Shown: positions 32,497 through 44,995 of the stretch, piece by piece | Layout of the letters: each line of letters starts with the position of its first letter | How positions within the stretch are numbered: the first letter of the stretch is position 1 | Assembly (NCBI GenBank): GCA_031002005.1 | Contig: CM061920.1 | Coordinates: forward strand, 116,550,095 to 116,614,094 | Length of the DNA: 64,000 bases | DNA from: Vandiemenella viatica | Lineage: Eukaryota > Arthropoda > Insecta > Orthoptera > Morabidae | Reading direction: 5' to 3' | Notes under the pieces: generated by a model | Seen by the model: only the letters and a program-made list of their open reading frames with translations | The model's database searches: none | Told to the model about the DNA's origin: nothing | Made by a program: the position numbers and the translations under genes

Positions 32497-35141
32497 TGGA
32501 GAGAAAAAATATACAGAAGCTACAGGATATCAACATAACAATATGGAACGCGAATGGACTAAAGGGAAAAAGAGAAGAACTGCAACAGTTTATCAGACGA
32601 TACCAAATCGATATCCTACTAATAAGTGAAACACATCTAAAATCTAGGGACCTATTCAAGATAGAAGGAATGGAGATATACCGTACAGATCGCCCACATG
32701 CCAGAGGAGGAGGGACAGCCATAGTGATACGTAAAACTATTACACACCAAATCACCCATATGGCACCCCTCATAGAACTAGAGGCAACAGCAGTCAAAAT
32801 CCAATCAAGAGAAGGCAAGGTTATTTTAATCGCAGCCTACCTTGCACCCAATCGTACCCTTATGGAACAAGACATCGATGTTATCCTATCAACGGGTGAC
32901 AAGGTAATCCTGGGCGGTGATTTAAACGCGAAGCACGAGTCCTGGAACTGCAGATACTGTAACAGTAGAGGTGAACAACTATTAAAAATAACAGAAGAAA
33001 GAAATGTGGAGGTGATAGGTCCGACGGAGCCGACGCATATACCATTTAATCACCAACACTACCCAGATGTTCTGGATATAGCAGTAATAAAAAATATCAC
33101 ACAACATATCCAACTGGAGACGAAAAACGACCTTTCATCAGACCACCAGCCTGTAAACATCAAGCTTAGCAACTGGATAACATCGGAGAAACCGATAAAG
33201 AAAATAACAGAAATAAATTGGAAATATTTTACCCGCCTAGTACACAACAAAATCCACACAACACATGCAGTTAATACGCCAGAAGAAATAGATAAAGCAG
33301 TAAAACATCTGGAGAATACAATTCAGACAGCCAATAGCAAGGCTTCAACGATTACAAGTTTTGAAGAAACAAACAATGCCGAATTACCACCGTTATTGGA
33401 AGACCTAAGATACCTGAAGAATAGACATAGAAAATTATGGCAAAAATATCGAGACCCTCAAGACCGGAGAGAATATCACCGCCTTTCAAGACAACTAGAA
33501 GACAGACTACGGGAAAATCGAATAGAGAGGGTGGGAGGACAAAATGGCCAACTTGTTACTCACCAACAGAGATGCATGGAAACTTAACCGGGCACTGAAG
33601 ACGAAACGACAAGCGAAGTCGGCAATAACTGGACCTACCGGAGCCATGTTCACCCCTGTCGCGAAGGCGGAAATACTCGCAGAAACGTTTGAGAAACACT
33701 ACATGACACCGCAAAAGCCCTTAAACGGAAAGGAAAAAAAGAGAAGAGGAAGAAATAAAGAACCGAGCCGATAACATTCGAACTGAACCAACGAATACAC
33801 TCCCGGAATTGACAAAGCCGAAGGAGGTACGAGGGATAATCACGAAGCTGGCCAACAATAAGGCTGCAGGGCCGGACAATATAAGAAACGAACAGCTAAA
33901 ACGATTACCGATAAAAGGGATAGTACTACTCACGAGAATAATCAACGCATCAATGATTACCGGCTACTATCCTGAGTCATGGAAAAACGGCGAGGATTGT
34001 GGGCAATACCAAAAGTGGGGAAAGATCATACAAAACCTGAAAATTACCGACCCATTAACCTCCTTAGCGCCACATCAAAGGTTATGGAAAGGGTTGTCTA
34101 CAAAAGGATAGCAGCAAATATATGGCAAAATAAAACAATAAGAAAAGAACAACATGGGTTTCAACCAAAAGCATCTGCCGTAACACAACTCTTACACCTG
34201 GTGGAGGAAACAGTGGGAGCATTCAACAAAGGAAAATCCGTAGCGGCGGCTTTTCTAGATATAGAGAAAGCATATGACAAAGTGTGGAAGGACAAACTAA
34301 TCGTGAAGATGGACACAAACACGAATATTCCCCGGTGCTATACAAAACTATAGGTAACTTCCTGAAACATAGGCAATTCTATGTGACTGTAGATGGTCAA
34401 CAGTCAACAAAACAAACGATGAGAGAAGGAATACCACAAGGAGCAGTACTTTCACCGACCCTGTTAACATTTACGTGAACGATATACCGTGCCCGGAAAA
34501 AGTTTACATCGCTCTATTCGCAGATGATATTACTGTCTTTACCATAGGATACAGTCACGAAAAAAACATCAAAAGACTACAACGGGCTCTCAACAAAATA
34601 TTCTTATGGTGCCAGAATAAACAAAATAACAATAAACCCTGGTAAATGTGCGGCTGTATATTTTACAAAAAGAGACCAGACTTTGATCGCCTGCCAAGAA
34701 TAATAATAGCAGCACAAACAATCCCATGGTAATAGAACACCGTTACCTAGGGAATTATACTTGATCAAAAATTACTATTCCATCTGCACATAAGAGACCG
34801 ATTAAAAAAAAGTCTAGCAGTGATTTTAAACCTCTTTCCAGTCCTGCGTAGCGGAGAACTGATGGTTGAGACTAAACTTAGAATCTACAAAACGGTCATA
34901 AGACCGTTTATGTTGTATGGATGCACAAGTCTGGGGAGCTGCAGCGAAATCTAACATTGAAATGCTACAGCGATTACAAAACAGATGCCTTAGGATGATA
35001 TTAAATGCACGAATATTTACACCAACCAAACAGTTACATGACTTAACGGGACTGCCTACAATTAAAGAAGAAATATATCACCAGAACATGAACTTTTATA
35101 CCAGACTAGACAAAACAGGAACAACAACGATAATAGACTGA
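32496..35141 (+). pseudogene. Jockey-type ORF2: endonuclease and reverse transcriptase, frameshifted
   Basis: The ATG at 32496 overlaps the ORF1 stop as TAATG. The endonuclease is intact to 33587, with WNANGLKGKREEL, the ISETHL motif (catalytic Glu), GGDLNAKHESWNC and SSDHQPV. After a frame change near 33560 come NKAAGPDNIRNEQLK (33809-34111), KPENYRPINLLS and AAFLDIEKAYDKVW (33979-34353), GIPQGAVLSPT (34284-34478), the catalytic FADDIT (near 34516) and a C-terminal part (34917-35141). At least four frameshifts break the reverse transcriptase. In the family, ORF2 nicks the target and copies the RNA from the 3' end. Confidence 0.85.
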
Positions 35142-35420
35142 AAGAACTCGCACCAAAAGACCCAAACCCTGGCATAAATACAAACTACCACGCAGTACTA
35201 TAGAATTAGAATATAGTAACTCGTAAAAAGTAGAACAAACAAATAAATACATAAATAAGGGGGTTCCATTAAGGCCGTACCGCAAGGTTAGGCCAAAGCA
35301 GGTTTATCCCCCCAAGCGAACAACAAACAGTGCACCCAAACAAAACTTGTACCAAACCAGTAAAACTGCTTAAGGTAGTGGGACTGTAGTATAACGACCG
35401 CTGAGGTCAAAAAAAAAAAA

Positions 35421-36650
35421 GGTAGATTTTATATTTGAATTTCTTCTGTCGTCGCAGAGGAGCTGCTAGTTGAGTTCCAGCAACCGTCGAGTCAAGTGCC
35501 GCCTTTTCTGAATATTTTATTTTAAAGTGTTGTAGTAGATTTTATCTTTGAATATCTTCTGTCGTCGCAGAGGAGCCGCTAGTTGAGTTCCAGCAAACGT
35601 CGAGTCAAGTGCCGCCTTTTCTGAGTATTTTATTTTGAAGTGTTGTAGGCAGATTTTATTTAAAGTGTTGTAGGTAGATTTATCTTTGAATATCTTCTGT
35701 CGTCGCAGAGGAGCTGCTAGTTGAGTTCCATCAACCGTCGAGTCAAGTGCCGCCTTTTCTGAATATTCATTTTAAAGTGTTGTAGGTAGATTTTATCTTT
35801 GAATATCTTCTGTCGTCGCAGAGGAGCTGCTAGTTGAGTTCCAGCAACTGTCGAGTCAAGTGCCGGCTTTTCTGAATATTTTATTTTAAAGTGTTGTAGG
35901 TAGATTTTATCTTGAATATCTTCTGTCGTCGCAGAGGAGCTGCTAGTTGAGTTCCATCAACCGTCGAGTCAAGTGCCGCCTTTTCTGAATATTTCATTTT
36001 AAAGTGTTGTAGGTAGATTTTATCTTTGAATATCTTCTGTCGTCGCAGAGGAGCTGCTAGTTGAGTTCCAGCAACTGTCGAGTCAAGTGCCGCCTTTTCT
36101 GAATATTTTATTTTAAAGTGTTGTAGGTAGATTTTATCTTCGAATATCTTCTGTCGTCGCAGAGGAGCTGCTAGTTGAGTTCCATCAACCGTCGAGTCAA
36201 GTGCCGCCTTTTCTGAATATTTTATTTTAAAGTGTTTGTAGGTAGATTTTATCTTGAATATTCTTCTGTCGTCGCAGAGGAGCTGCTAGTTTAGTTCCAG
36301 CAACCGGTCGAGTCAAGTGCCGCCTTTTCTGAGTATTTTATTTAAAGTGTTCTAGGTAGATTTTTCTTTGAATATCTTCTGTCGTCGCAGAGGAGACTGC
36401 TAGTTGAGTTCCATCAACCGTCGAGTCTAGTACCGCCTTTTCTGAATATTTTATTTTTAAAGTGTTTTCGGTAGATTTTATCTTTGAATATCTTCTGTCG
36501 TCGCTTAGGAGCTGCTAGTTGAGTTCCAGCAACCGTCGAGTCAAGTGCGGTCATTTCTGAGTATTTTATTTTAAATTGTAGGTAGATTTTATCTTTGAAT
36601 ATCCTCTGTCGTCGGTGAGCAGTAGCTAGTTGGTCCCCAGCAACGGTCGT
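35421..36650 (+). repeat. Array of about 11 tandem 113-116-bp monomers: 5' UTR of a second Jockey-type LINE
   Basis: The marker GTCGTCGCAG starts at 35448, 35561, 35699, 35812, 35925, 36039, 36153, 36268, 36381 and 36497 (diverged), with a last decayed unit at 36608. Periods are 111-116 bp except one of 138 bp caused by an internal duplication. Each unit contains GAGGAGCTGCTAGTTGAGTT, CCGTCGAGTCAAGTGCCGCC and ATTTTAAAGTGTTGTAG. One such monomer sits upstream of ORF1 in the preceding element, so the array is the repeated promoter region of a second copy, analogous to monomers in rodent L1. The downstream body is lost in the assembly gap. Confidence 0.85.
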
Positions 36651-37056
36651 GACGAGTTGTCGCCTCTATTTACCTAATTTAAGTGTTGTGATAGCGTTTT
36701 GATTTATTTGCGTTAATTAAATTATAGCAGCGTGCTCTATCGTGATCGCATTTATTTGCTTTTTTTATATGGAAGTATGTAGAGTTTATTTGTTTTTTAT
36801 TTAGTACATTGGTTGGCTACACCGTTTATCAGTACGACCTAGTAACTGCTAAGTGCAGTCGTCTGGTCTAAATTCATCTTCTCAGTAGTTCTTTTAGGTC
36901 GTGCCGCGGTTGGTAGTAAGTTGTGAACAGTTTATTTGGATCACCCGGTTTAGTTCAACTTTCATCCTCTCCGTAGTTTTGCTTTCAAATTAATATGTTG
37001 TAGGGACTGTGACTGCTGTGTGCAAACGCGGGCTGAGGTGGCTGATCTTCGCGCTC
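36651..37056 (+). other. Probable continuation of the 5' UTR of the second Jockey-type LINE
   Basis: Non-coding sequence between the last monomer and the gap. No clear similarity to the UTR of the first copy is visible beyond short phrases, so the assignment is by position only. Confidence 0.35.
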
Positions 37057-38056
37057 NNNNNNNNNNNNNNNNNNNNNNNNNNNNNNNNNNNNNNNNNNNN
37101 NNNNNNNNNNNNNNNNNNNNNNNNNNNNNNNNNNNNNNNNNNNNNNNNNNNNNNNNNNNNNNNNNNNNNNNNNNNNNNNNNNNNNNNNNNNNNNNNNNNN
37201 NNNNNNNNNNNNNNNNNNNNNNNNNNNNNNNNNNNNNNNNNNNNNNNNNNNNNNNNNNNNNNNNNNNNNNNNNNNNNNNNNNNNNNNNNNNNNNNNNNNN
37301 NNNNNNNNNNNNNNNNNNNNNNNNNNNNNNNNNNNNNNNNNNNNNNNNNNNNNNNNNNNNNNNNNNNNNNNNNNNNNNNNNNNNNNNNNNNNNNNNNNNN
37401 NNNNNNNNNNNNNNNNNNNNNNNNNNNNNNNNNNNNNNNNNNNNNNNNNNNNNNNNNNNNNNNNNNNNNNNNNNNNNNNNNNNNNNNNNNNNNNNNNNNN
37501 NNNNNNNNNNNNNNNNNNNNNNNNNNNNNNNNNNNNNNNNNNNNNNNNNNNNNNNNNNNNNNNNNNNNNNNNNNNNNNNNNNNNNNNNNNNNNNNNNNNN
37601 NNNNNNNNNNNNNNNNNNNNNNNNNNNNNNNNNNNNNNNNNNNNNNNNNNNNNNNNNNNNNNNNNNNNNNNNNNNNNNNNNNNNNNNNNNNNNNNNNNNN
37701 NNNNNNNNNNNNNNNNNNNNNNNNNNNNNNNNNNNNNNNNNNNNNNNNNNNNNNNNNNNNNNNNNNNNNNNNNNNNNNNNNNNNNNNNNNNNNNNNNNNN
37801 NNNNNNNNNNNNNNNNNNNNNNNNNNNNNNNNNNNNNNNNNNNNNNNNNNNNNNNNNNNNNNNNNNNNNNNNNNNNNNNNNNNNNNNNNNNNNNNNNNNN
37901 NNNNNNNNNNNNNNNNNNNNNNNNNNNNNNNNNNNNNNNNNNNNNNNNNNNNNNNNNNNNNNNNNNNNNNNNNNNNNNNNNNNNNNNNNNNNNNNNNNNN
38001 NNNNNNNNNNNNNNNNNNNNNNNNNNNNNNNNNNNNNNNNNNNNNNNNNNNNNNNN
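37057..38056. other. Assembly gap of exactly 1000 N
   Basis: All bases are N. The round length suggests an arbitrary scaffold-gap size, so the true distance is unknown and elements on the two sides may not be contiguous. Confidence 0.98.
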
Positions 38057-38359
38057 ATTGTACGTAGCACAGCATATTATTTGATCTCTTTGAGAGAATG
38101 ATCGTTTCTAATATTATGTTTTTTTTTTGTTTCAACAACATGTAATAAATTCATCAGTAATTTCAGTCACAAATGAACATTTTAATGCCAGAGATAATAT
38201 TATTCCGACTATACCGGAAAAAATAGTTTTCGCATTCTAAAACATTGCTCACTAGTATCTCTTGTCACTCCTAACAGTTTTTGTGTAAATCCCTTCATTT
38301 TTGTATTAAAAAAAAAGTAAAATAACTTTCAATTGTCATCTGTCTTTTTTTCATTTTTC

Positions 38360-39520
38360 ATCGACGATTTCGGAAGAACCGATCATGTGAAACGCAACTG
38401 GCTCTATTTTCGCATGATGTAATGAAAGTTATTGATGCGGATCACAAGTTGATGCTATTTTCTTGGATTTTCAGAAAGCTTTTGACTCTGTACCACACAA
38501 CCGACTCTTAGCGAAGATCCGAGCGTACGGTATATCTGATCAGATTTGCGAATGGATACGCGATTTTCTAACTGGTCGGTCACAGTATGTCGTTGTAGAC
38601 GGGGAAGCCTCTTCTAAACTAGATGTTACTTCGGGCGTTCCTCAAGGAAGTGTAATAGGACCACTTCTTTTCTTAATTTTTATAAACGATCTCGGTGACA
38701 ACGTTAATTGCAGGATGCGATTTTTTGCTGATGATGCACTTATTTATAGGGAAGTGAGGTGCTCCGACGATTGCTTAGAAATTCAGCGCGATCTGGATGT
38801 TATTTCGGAATGGTGCCGTGAATGGCAGCTTACACTTAACTGTAAAAAGTGCAAGGCAATGCACATAAGTAATAAAAAACCCCGCTTGCTCAGGAGTACA
38901 AAGTTAACAATTCAGTTGTTGACACTGTGATTCCCTGAAGTATCTAGGCGTAACAAAGCAACATGAAATGGGACTTGCACATAACTTCCGTTGTAGGCAA
39001 AGCTAATTCCAAACTACGATTCATAGGACGTATTTTGAGAAGTTGTAATGCTCATACAAAGGAAATAGCGTACAAAACACTAGTGCGTCCGCATTTGGAA
39101 TACTGTTGTGGAATTTGGGATCCGTATCGCAAGGGATTGATTGACACATTAGAGAAAGTACAGAGAAGAGCCGCTCGATTCGTGACTGCTAGTTACAGTC
39201 CTTACGTAAGTGTCACAGAGCTATTCGTGGGTTGGGCTGGGATTGTTTGGCGGACAGACGACGTCGTTTTCGTTTGAATTTGCTGGAGAATATGCGAAAA
39301 TCTTTAAGTTACGAGTGCAACGAAATACTTCTTCCGCCAACCTATTTAGGTCGCAATGACAGGAGGGATAAGATTAGAGAAATAAGATGCCGTACTGATT
39401 CATTTATGTATTCCTTCTTTCCTCGATCTGTTCGGGATTGGAATGCGCAGAATTAGGATTGGTGCTTAGCACCCTCTGCCACCCACAGTATTTGTGATTT
39501 GCAGAGTATAGATGTAGATG
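38360..39520 (+). pseudogene. CR1/L2-like LINE, 5'-truncated reverse transcriptase
   Basis: The copy starts inside the reverse transcriptase near FRKNRSCETQLALFS (about 38365), then a frameshift at about 38450, followed by FLDFQKAFDSVPHNRLL, GVPQGSVIGPLLFLIFINDL and the catalytic FADDALIY (38463-38930). A stop and frameshift near 38930 precede the thumb and C-terminal parts (38963-39277 and 39232-39456), which read RPHLEYCCGIWDPYRKG and RDKIREIRCRTDSF. The 3' end is a tail of ATAGATGTAGATGTAG (about 39507-39524), a simple repeat like those ending CR1-type LINEs. The same family gives the fragment at 2715-3186. Confidence 0.85.
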
Positions 39521-39524
39521 TAGA

Positions 39525-42500
39525 CGATGAGTGTTAAGTCTTTCTGTCTTTATATCCTCGATGTGAGATAGACAAAACGTTTGTTCTTACATTCATGATG
39601 CTTTCGTGCAAACTGCAGGTACAGCTCGTTCAAACATGCTGCAAGATTGTAGATTTCTAACTGGACCTCATCCATTTGGTTGATAGGCTGCTTATGTTAT
39701 AAACTTTGTTGTTATCGAGTAATTTCATTATTTTGACAAGAGACTCTTCAACTCTGTATATTAACAACTTTTTGACTATGTGTGTGAATGTGATTTTAAA
39801 ATACGAAAGTTGCATACACAAAACTGCATTTCAGAAATAACCATCCTAAAAGATGAAATGAAGTGAACGGAATTCTTTCGAGGACTATTGAGTACCTTCC
39901 CAGAATAAGATTTCAGAGAGATACGCGTCCGAAGATTGGATACTATTTATAACCTTATCCGTTTCCTTTGGGGAATATCAAGCACTTGTGTTTCATTTCG
40001 CATAGGTATCAAAATTTTCAGCGTTTATTATTGGTATTAACACAAAAGTTTATTGAGATACAACAATGCAAGTTACTTCGAGTAACTGCAGGAAGCAAAG
40101 GAACAACTAAGTCGGAACAAAGCTATCGCTCCTTAACTCTATCGAATGACCGGTATTGTGGAAAGCGTGTCATAGACTGCTATGAGGCTTTAACATTGAT
40201 TAAGATGGCGTTGCCTTACTTGAACCTTGAACACCACCATCCATCATTTTGATTCCTTTCCACCATTTCTCTTAAGCACTTCTTAGGTTACCATAGATCG
40301 CCACAGCATATATTTACTGTGAAGAATCATACTAGAGCGGAATCCACAATCCAAAACTTTTTAGGGCTGAATTTCTTCCCCCTCCCAACCCCCAAATCCG
40401 GAACCAATACCTTGTTTGACAACAGTCACTTTTCCCCAGTTTAAGAAGTATTTCTAGAATTACTTTTTTTAAAATAATTCCTTGGTTTATATTATTATAG
40501 CAGCTTTGAAATTGATGTTTGCTAATACTACTGATATGTTGTGTATTATGCAGGTTTTATTAGTATTTTCTATTTAATATGTTTTTTTTTTTTTTTTTAA
40601 CTGATACATTCTTGTTGTACGCATTGACATAAAGTCATTGTCACTAGCTCATGAAAAATCTTTGTTACAGCTCATTTAGCTTTTCAAACATACGATCGTA
40701 GAGTTACCAAATTTCGTTGACTGTATGTGGCTTACTCAGAATTGAAGATTATTCGAAACTGAATAACATCTCGCTCACAGAGGCAAGTGAACTAAGTAAG
40801 TTTCGTTGCAGATACAACACAAAAATTAATTATTTTAAGCTTTCCCAGAGTATAGAGTCATTGGATTTTAGTATCGCATGATTGATTATTTAGTGATTTA
40901 AAGAGACTTTGACAATACTCAAAGTGAAATTAGTCGTACCATTTATCGTACTCCATCCTCAGTAACCAAGCATGTAATTAGTGACCCAGTTAAGTGTAAT
41001 ACTGTCGATTCTCAATATAAATTCCGTAATTTCATAAATCGTTATCTTGATTCTTCTTGCGTTGTGGGTATAAATTACGTGACCTTAGCTACTGAATGAA
41101 GCTTGAGTACTCAAGTCACTAATTAGAGTATGCCTGTAGTTTGGCCGTACAAATTATAATAGTTTCCTTTTTATTATCGTTACAAAGTTGTTCTATTTAA
41201 GACTAAAATTCGGTATGTCTTTGCTGTTGCTGTGATGTAGTTTTCTCTTGGTGGTGGTGTTTCCCAGCTATGTGGTACGCTCTTCAGTAATGGGTGGTGA
41301 AGTCAGGCGATACTGTATTATGTGTGGGTCTACATGGCGGCTGAGTTGCTTGTCGCTGCCTCTTAACCAGAAGGTGGGAGAACTACAAGCAGCATTTGCC
41401 TCTATATCTAGGAGGCATATCAGCAGTACATTTCACCGCAGCCTTAAGAGGATTAATGGCGCAGTGAATTAGTAGTTCCCAAACCCATATTTCTCGACAG
41501 AAAGTGTAACTTAGTGCGGCAGGAAGCACACCAGATGCAACTCATATCTATAATAACCACCAATGCGCCCATTGCACGCACTCCTCGTTTTACCTCGGCG
41601 TCAGTACTATTATTACACCCATTAATTACGCATTAATTACCCACCACGCAAATTATTGCATCATTATTTATGATTACTGCCAATTATTGTTGTGCGGGGT
41701 CTGTTATCTCTCATTCCCTACCACTCCTCCCCATCCATATGTCACAGCAACATAAAATTTAGCAGAAGACTTCATTAGACATAATATAGTACGAGAGAGC
41801 TTGACAAGGAGTTATTGATGTTTACTTAATATGACGGATGCATAACTACAATCTTCTTTCTGAGGTACTGCGCTGTAAAGTAATAAAAGATCTTTTCCTA
41901 TGCGATCAGCCATTATTTTTACCAATTAGCATCTTGTTATAGTCCCTGTTGCAAAACCATATTGTTAAAATAACACCTGCTACACTGCTAAAGTTTCTTT
42001 GTTAGGTCCAGTAATGAGGCTACATGTGTAAACCTTTAGGAGGACTTAATTCGATTTCAAATCCTCTAACATGTGGTCACCCCACGTGACGTGGTACTAT
42101 GCAAATGCTACACTGTAGGCAACCCTTGAGACCGACAGGAAATAACATAAGCAAGGATCTGAAAATACACGTACTGACAGTCGCAAAAACATTGATCTAA
42201 GACAAATGATATACTGTATTTGTTCAAATAAGCCATACTGCTGGCACCGATGTTTAAATTGAGTGGCACTGACACTTCCCATTACCGATTTTTTTTTTAA
42301 ATTATAGTTATTGTGTGTATAATACTGAGTTAAAACCCGATTGCGTCATCCAGACGTTTCTGGCATTTCCGTTATTTGATATCACTTTCGCTATTTTCGG
42401 GAATAAAAATACCGGACCTTGAGAAGGAAATATTATTTGATATTCAAAATTTTTTAACAAAACTTTGGCTGTCTAACAATCTAAAACAGTTTAACACGTT

Positions 42501-44235
42501 CTTTACCAGATTAACAAAGGTTGAAACCTCAAAACTTTGAAAATACCAGTATCATTATTATTTTTATTCAAGTTTCTAAGCTTTCAAGTTCACCATGATA
42601 CTCATATAAATATCCATATACTTTTCCAAATCCCTTTAACCATAGTGATGTAATTAAGGTCAGGAAATTTTGGTTGACGTATATATACAAAATAGCGAAC
42701 ATTGGAACATTCAGTGGTTTCGTGATACCTTTATATTGTAGGATGTCACTAGCTACTTTTTTGCTCTGTTTTTCGCAGTATTGCATAAAATTACAAACAA
42801 ACACTTCACAATCAAAGGCTTCACAATTATTCCAGTATATTTGGTCTCATATGTTCCATTACATAAATACTCATAGAAATTAAATAATAATTCTTTAATG
42901 TTTGTAATTTCGTAAGATACGTATTGTAGAACAAGAGACATATATTAACATAGAATTACTGGAAATATTTTTTATGAAATATAAAATTTATTATGTATTT
43001 AATTTTGCTTCTAGGCTTTCAGGAAATCTATCATAAAAGACATATATTCTTTCTTCTCAAAATATGGTTTTCCTAAACATCTATGTTACATGCATCTTCA
43101 TTCCTGGAAATCTGCAGATAAAATGGGAATACAGCTGTAACTTCCATTTTACTGATTTCAGAAGAAAAGATGATTCACTGATATTCTATGTATTTAGCTT
43201 CTTTCTCTGACGATGAGACAGCATCTTCTTTTATCTGGTTCAAAATATTTCGCAACATTTGATCACAAATGCGGCTGAGTGTAGTTCTAGTAAACAACTA
43301 TCTCGAAGACTATTTCGTCTACAATTATGTGTACTGAAAATTTCAAAGTTTTTTTCGTTCTGGTGATGAAGGAAAATTTTTCCATTCGGTAATGTGGGGG
43401 ACGTATGGGGATAGAAATCACAACTCTGAATTCGGTTATAAGGAAGTAGGGAATTTTGTTTTTTTTGGTAAGGGAATCAAGTACAGAAATTTACCATCCT
43501 CCACAATGTATCCTAAACAGTGAAATAATTTATAGTGAAAATTAGCGTAATAGAAAATCAGATTTGCACGGAATTAGCCATCAGGTATAAGCTTTATAAT
43601 AATAACTAGATAATCCGTGAGAAAATTTCGCTAATAAAATAGTATCAGTTGGTGGTTAGTAGTAGGTTGTAAGAAGCACTGGCTCATTTGTAGCAATATC
43701 TTTGCGATTTCAATTGATGTGTGCTATCGTGCAGCCCTGTACTTTGACGTAAACACCTGAAGCTATCTCTACCCGGAAACTGATTTGTCATAGACCTCAT
43801 CTGAATACAATTAAGCTGAACAAAACACACACAGTCTAACAGTAATAAGATTTTAGCCTATGCAAAAATTTTCCGAGTGAAGTGTTTATATAAGATTTGT
43901 ATAGCAGAACATACATGTTTCCTTAACAGAAAAAATATACAAAAAGCTACGTATTGCACAAAAAACGCAATATTTATTGCTATCTATGTGATTTATGGTG
44001 GTGCTATGTACTCGTAGCAATAACGCGATCAGTCATTGCCGATGCCAACGAAACAGTTTCTTGATATATCTTTGATTAGGGCTACTGCTATCTAGTGGTA
44101 GCGTGATCAGTTTTTTACTGATATCTCTGTGATATGTGATGCTAATATCTACCGCAAACGCCTTCAATCCATAACGACGCCAGCGAAACCTAACGTCTTG
44201 GTTCTGAACTGTCTCATACTCGAGGCCCTGATAGT
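39525..44235. other. 4.7 kb without a supported gene
   Basis: Mostly AT-rich. The notable parts are a T run near 40581-40599, a cluster of ATTA/TAATTA motifs at 41615-41700, and imperfect repeats near 43975-44190 (GCTATCTATGTGAT, CGCGATCAGT and CCAGCGAAAC type phrases). On the minus strand 42941-42568 is open in two overlapping frames and ends with a stop followed by AATAAA. I do not recognise it with confidence. Confidence 0.4.
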
Positions 44236-44239
44236 TAAT

Positions 44240-44695
44240 ACTTATATCATTTAATGATCAAATTCCCAAAAATTTCAATATTAATTTATGATGTTACCAA
44301 GGCGGAGACATTAATTAATAAAATTATTTCTAATTTTTTGAACCAGAAACACATTTTAGAAATAATGATACTTTTACCCTTTCAGGGTTGCATTACGAAA
44401 CATTTCTCTCTTAAAATATGATTCATTCAAAGCGGAGACCTTAATCTTCAAATTATACCTCGCTTTCGGTTTTGTATCAAGGGAGATACAGAGATCACCA
44501 CACAAAAACACCTTTGAGAAATAATGATAGTTTTGCCCTTTAATGGTTGCATTCTGGAAAATTCCTGTGTTAAAATATGATGTAACCATAGCAGAGATAT
44601 TAATAGTTATAGTAATGCCTCATTTATCGATTCCGTTCAGGTATGCAGGGAGATAATGGCCTGTGACAAAATACGTTTTAGAAATGATAATGTGA
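44240..44695 (-). repeat. Fragment of Helitron family C repeats (minus strand)
   Basis: It reads in complement as the half-units found at 49909-53293: CCCTTTAA-type phrases, TCATATTTTAA, GGTCTCCGC, TTATCTCCC, and a TTTTTGTGTCA-like link. About three half-units of about 165 bp remain. No terminal hairpin or CTAG is attached, so it is a fragment. Confidence 0.6.
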
Positions 44696-44995
44696 TAAGT
44701 TTTCTTTGCTGAGATACAGTAATTCTTGGAATGTTAGCAGCGTGGATCATGTTTTGTTAGAACTTTAAGTAAGGTTTTTATGGTCTTAAAACCGTTCCGT
44801 TTGAGGTGATGAGCTAAGGTTAATCATTTAGCTCGACGAAATCCGTGCCCAAGTGGTTAACGGGCAGTGAGACAATCGCAATAGAAGCCGACGTGCGGAT
44901 ACCTGTTATTTAGCAACATGCTTACTTGTTCCATGCAATACTGTTCTTGTGGATGTCAACACTAATTTAATCCTTGTTCCTTTTTTGTATACATA

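Larger units (their letters stand above)
30806..35420 (+). mobile_element. Jockey-clade LINE, nearly full length (about 4.6 kb)
   Basis: The order is a short 5' UTR with one partial promoter monomer (about 30813-30890), ORF1 (zinc-knuckle protein), ORF2 (endonuclease and reverse transcriptase), a 3' UTR and A12 (35409-35420). The 5' monomer (GTTGAGTT, CAACCGTCGAGTCAAGTGCCG, TTTTCTGAGTATTTTATTTT) is the same unit that forms the array at 35421-36650. A second element in the same orientation therefore begins right at the A tail of this one. Confidence 0.85.

Noticed and set aside
36985..38141. Long open frames spanning the N stretch on both strands
   Set aside because: They exist only because N codons contain no stop. 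Real sequence contributes a few residues at each side.
39968..40252. 94-codon plus-strand frame
   Set aside because: It has no recognisable domain and normal AT-rich surroundings, so length alone is insufficient.
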